14,589 nucleotides of DNA, taken from assembly GCA_016200595.1 (NCBI GenBank), contig JACQEL010000453.1:1-14589 (forward strand). Reading direction: 5' to 3'. The notes under the pieces were generated by a model. That model saw only the letters and a list, made by a program, of their open reading frames with translations, made no database searches and had not been told where the DNA came from. Positions 13,850 through 14,589 of the stretch are shown piece by piece. The DNA comes from Deltaproteobacteria bacterium (GTDB taxonomy: Bacteria > Desulfobacterota > Binatia > Bin18). The position numbers and the translations under genes were made by a program. How positions within the stretch are numbered: the first letter of the stretch is position 1; each line of letters opens with the position of its first letter.

Positions 13850-14589
13850 ATGGACCGGCTCAAGGCCAGCGAGAACCACGGTGCGGGGGGTACGGAGAGA
13901 ATGTCGTCAGCCTATGTGCCCCCTCTCCAACTCACCAAAGGGCAGCCACCACCCATCGCGGCGAACGGCGGGTTATCCTACATGTCGTTCGATCGGGACG
14001 GGGATGCGGGAACTGCGGCAGCGATGGAGGCGGCGCTCCGCCAGATTGCCGAGGGAGAAGAGCAAGCGGTGATCGACATGATCGATAACGCTCCCCCCGG
14101 CCCGATCGAGACCAAGTGGGGCGGCGGGTTTCGTAGCTATGCAGAGTGCCTGGCATATATTCGGGCTAACAACATCAAGGCCCCTGCAGGCGGCGTCGCC
14201 CTGCCGCTCCCCTACACCGTCCTCGAGCAGCCGTCCTACTCGATCGTCTCGTCCAACGCGATCTGGCGGGACCCGGCGCGCGCGGCCGAGGCAAAAATGT
14301 TGCGCAAGGAAGCGCAGGACATCGGGCGGGGATGCCTCTATTTTCCGCAGGTGTTGCGCGATGCGCGACGAATAGAGGAGTACTACCCCGGTCTCTCGCC
14401 CACCAGTCCGGAGTGCATGGACAAGCTGGGCGTCGCGTTGGCGCACTGCGAGTCCAAGTGCCAGAACTTTTACGACGCGGCGGAGGTGGAGCGCGTGTTC
14501 TACCCGGAGATGGAGAAGCTCCTCTTGGAGTTCTTCCCGGGCGCGACCGATGCGTTCGTGTACAACCACGGCGTGTTTGACAAGGATTA
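13850..14589 (+). CDS. CmcJ/AsaB-like putative non-haem iron oxygenase, 5' part (partial)
   Basis: The frame is open from ATG 13850 to the window end, giving 246 full codons. AGGGGG 6 nt upstream supports this start; ATG 13901 (GGAGAG upstream) and ATG 13739 are in-frame alternatives. The recognisable part is residues 190-246: an LGVALAHCESKCQNFYD segment, then EVERVFYPEMEKLLLEFFPG and ATDAFVYNHGVFDKD. This matches the conserved FYD...YYPE...VFDHT pattern of the CmcJ/NvfI (AsaB-like, gibberellin-desaturase-like) family, iron/2-oxoglutarate-type oxygenases; H240 would be the first iron ligand. Those proteins reach YYPE after roughly 100-130 residues, whereas here about 215 precede it. Residues 55-180 (IDMIDNAPPGPIETKWGGGF, LPLPYTVLEQPSYS) are therefore an unusual N-terminal extension. 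The catalytic C-terminus is outside the window, so activity cannot be judged. No partner gene is visible. Confidence 0.7.
   Translation, partial: MDRLKASENHGAGGTERMSSAYVPPLQLTKGQPPPIAANGGLSYMSFDRDGDAGTAAAMEAALRQIAEGEEQAVIDMIDNAPPGPIETKWGGGFRSYAECLAYIRANNIKAPAGGVALPLPYTVLEQPSYSIVSSNAIWRDPARAAEAKMLRKEAQDIGRGCLYFPQVLRDARRIEEYYPGLSPTSPECMDKLGVALAHCESKCQNFYDAAEVERVFYPEMEKLLLEFFPGATDAFVYNHGVFDKD

Noticed and set aside
13973..14569. 198-codon minus-strand frame near the right edge
   Set aside because: The plus strand encodes the CmcJ/AsaB-like signature there with a ribosome-binding site; the antisense frame has none.
1..14589. CRISPR arrays, tRNA or rRNA genes, complete insertion sequences
   Set aside because: No regularly spaced direct repeats, cloverleaf or rRNA sequence, and no intact transposase were seen on reading both strands.

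Overview
This is a bacterial window, probably from an uncultured, soil- or sediment-type Gram-negative lineage. Secreted beta-propeller proteins, a Myxococcus-type Cys-rich repeat and a small protein of a style I associate with Binatota/Entotheonella-like and deltaproteobacterial genomes point that way. So do several classes of dispersed inverted repeats between genes. This placement is inference from protein style; no rRNA or tRNA is present to fix it.

Layout. 1-361 (-) is the 5' part of a secreted FG-GAP repeat protein. It diverges, across about 250 bp, from 614-2938 (+), a secreted multidomain protein with two copies of an IPCCS-motif domain, a Cys-rich repeat and a seven-bladed YVTN beta-propeller. 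3167-3511 (+) is a small conserved-looking protein. It is followed by two REP-like inverted repeats and then a SulP-family anion transporter with STAS domain (3905-5716, -). A nested inverted-repeat (MITE-like) element at 5821-6022 lies upstream of SulP. 6238-about 7066 (+) is a broken MFS exporter gene: it carries a frameshift and is joined out of frame to the 3' end of a 2Fe-2S ferredoxin-domain gene (about 7067-7321). An intact aldehyde dehydrogenase follows (7357-8877, +). 9253-10567 (-) is a PLP-dependent trans-sulfuration enzyme split by a one-base homopolymer frameshift. 10675-12009 (-) is a type II NADH dehydrogenase. 12010-12686 is non-coding and holds a tandem double-hairpin repeat and, at its end, the promoter/operator of a HigB-HigA-type toxin-antitoxin pair (12687-13356, +). 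13357-13849 carries what may be a decayed gene remnant. 13850-14589 (+) is the 5' part of a CmcJ/AsaB-like putative non-haem iron oxygenase running off the window.

How the parts relate. This is an accessory-looking mosaic rather than one pathway. The clearest functional units are the divergent secreted propeller pair and the toxin-antitoxin operon with its 19-bp palindrome. The ferredoxin tail plus aldehyde dehydrogenase may be the remnant of a catabolic operon whose upstream part was replaced by MFS sequence. Both frameshifts lie in homopolymers, so sequencing or assembly error must be excluded before calling those genes dead. The MFS-ferredoxin junction cannot be explained by a single indel. 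I did not find a clearly new multi-gene system; the best leads are the IPCCS domain, the MFS/ferredoxin junction, the nested repeat element and the N-terminally extended CmcJ-like enzyme.
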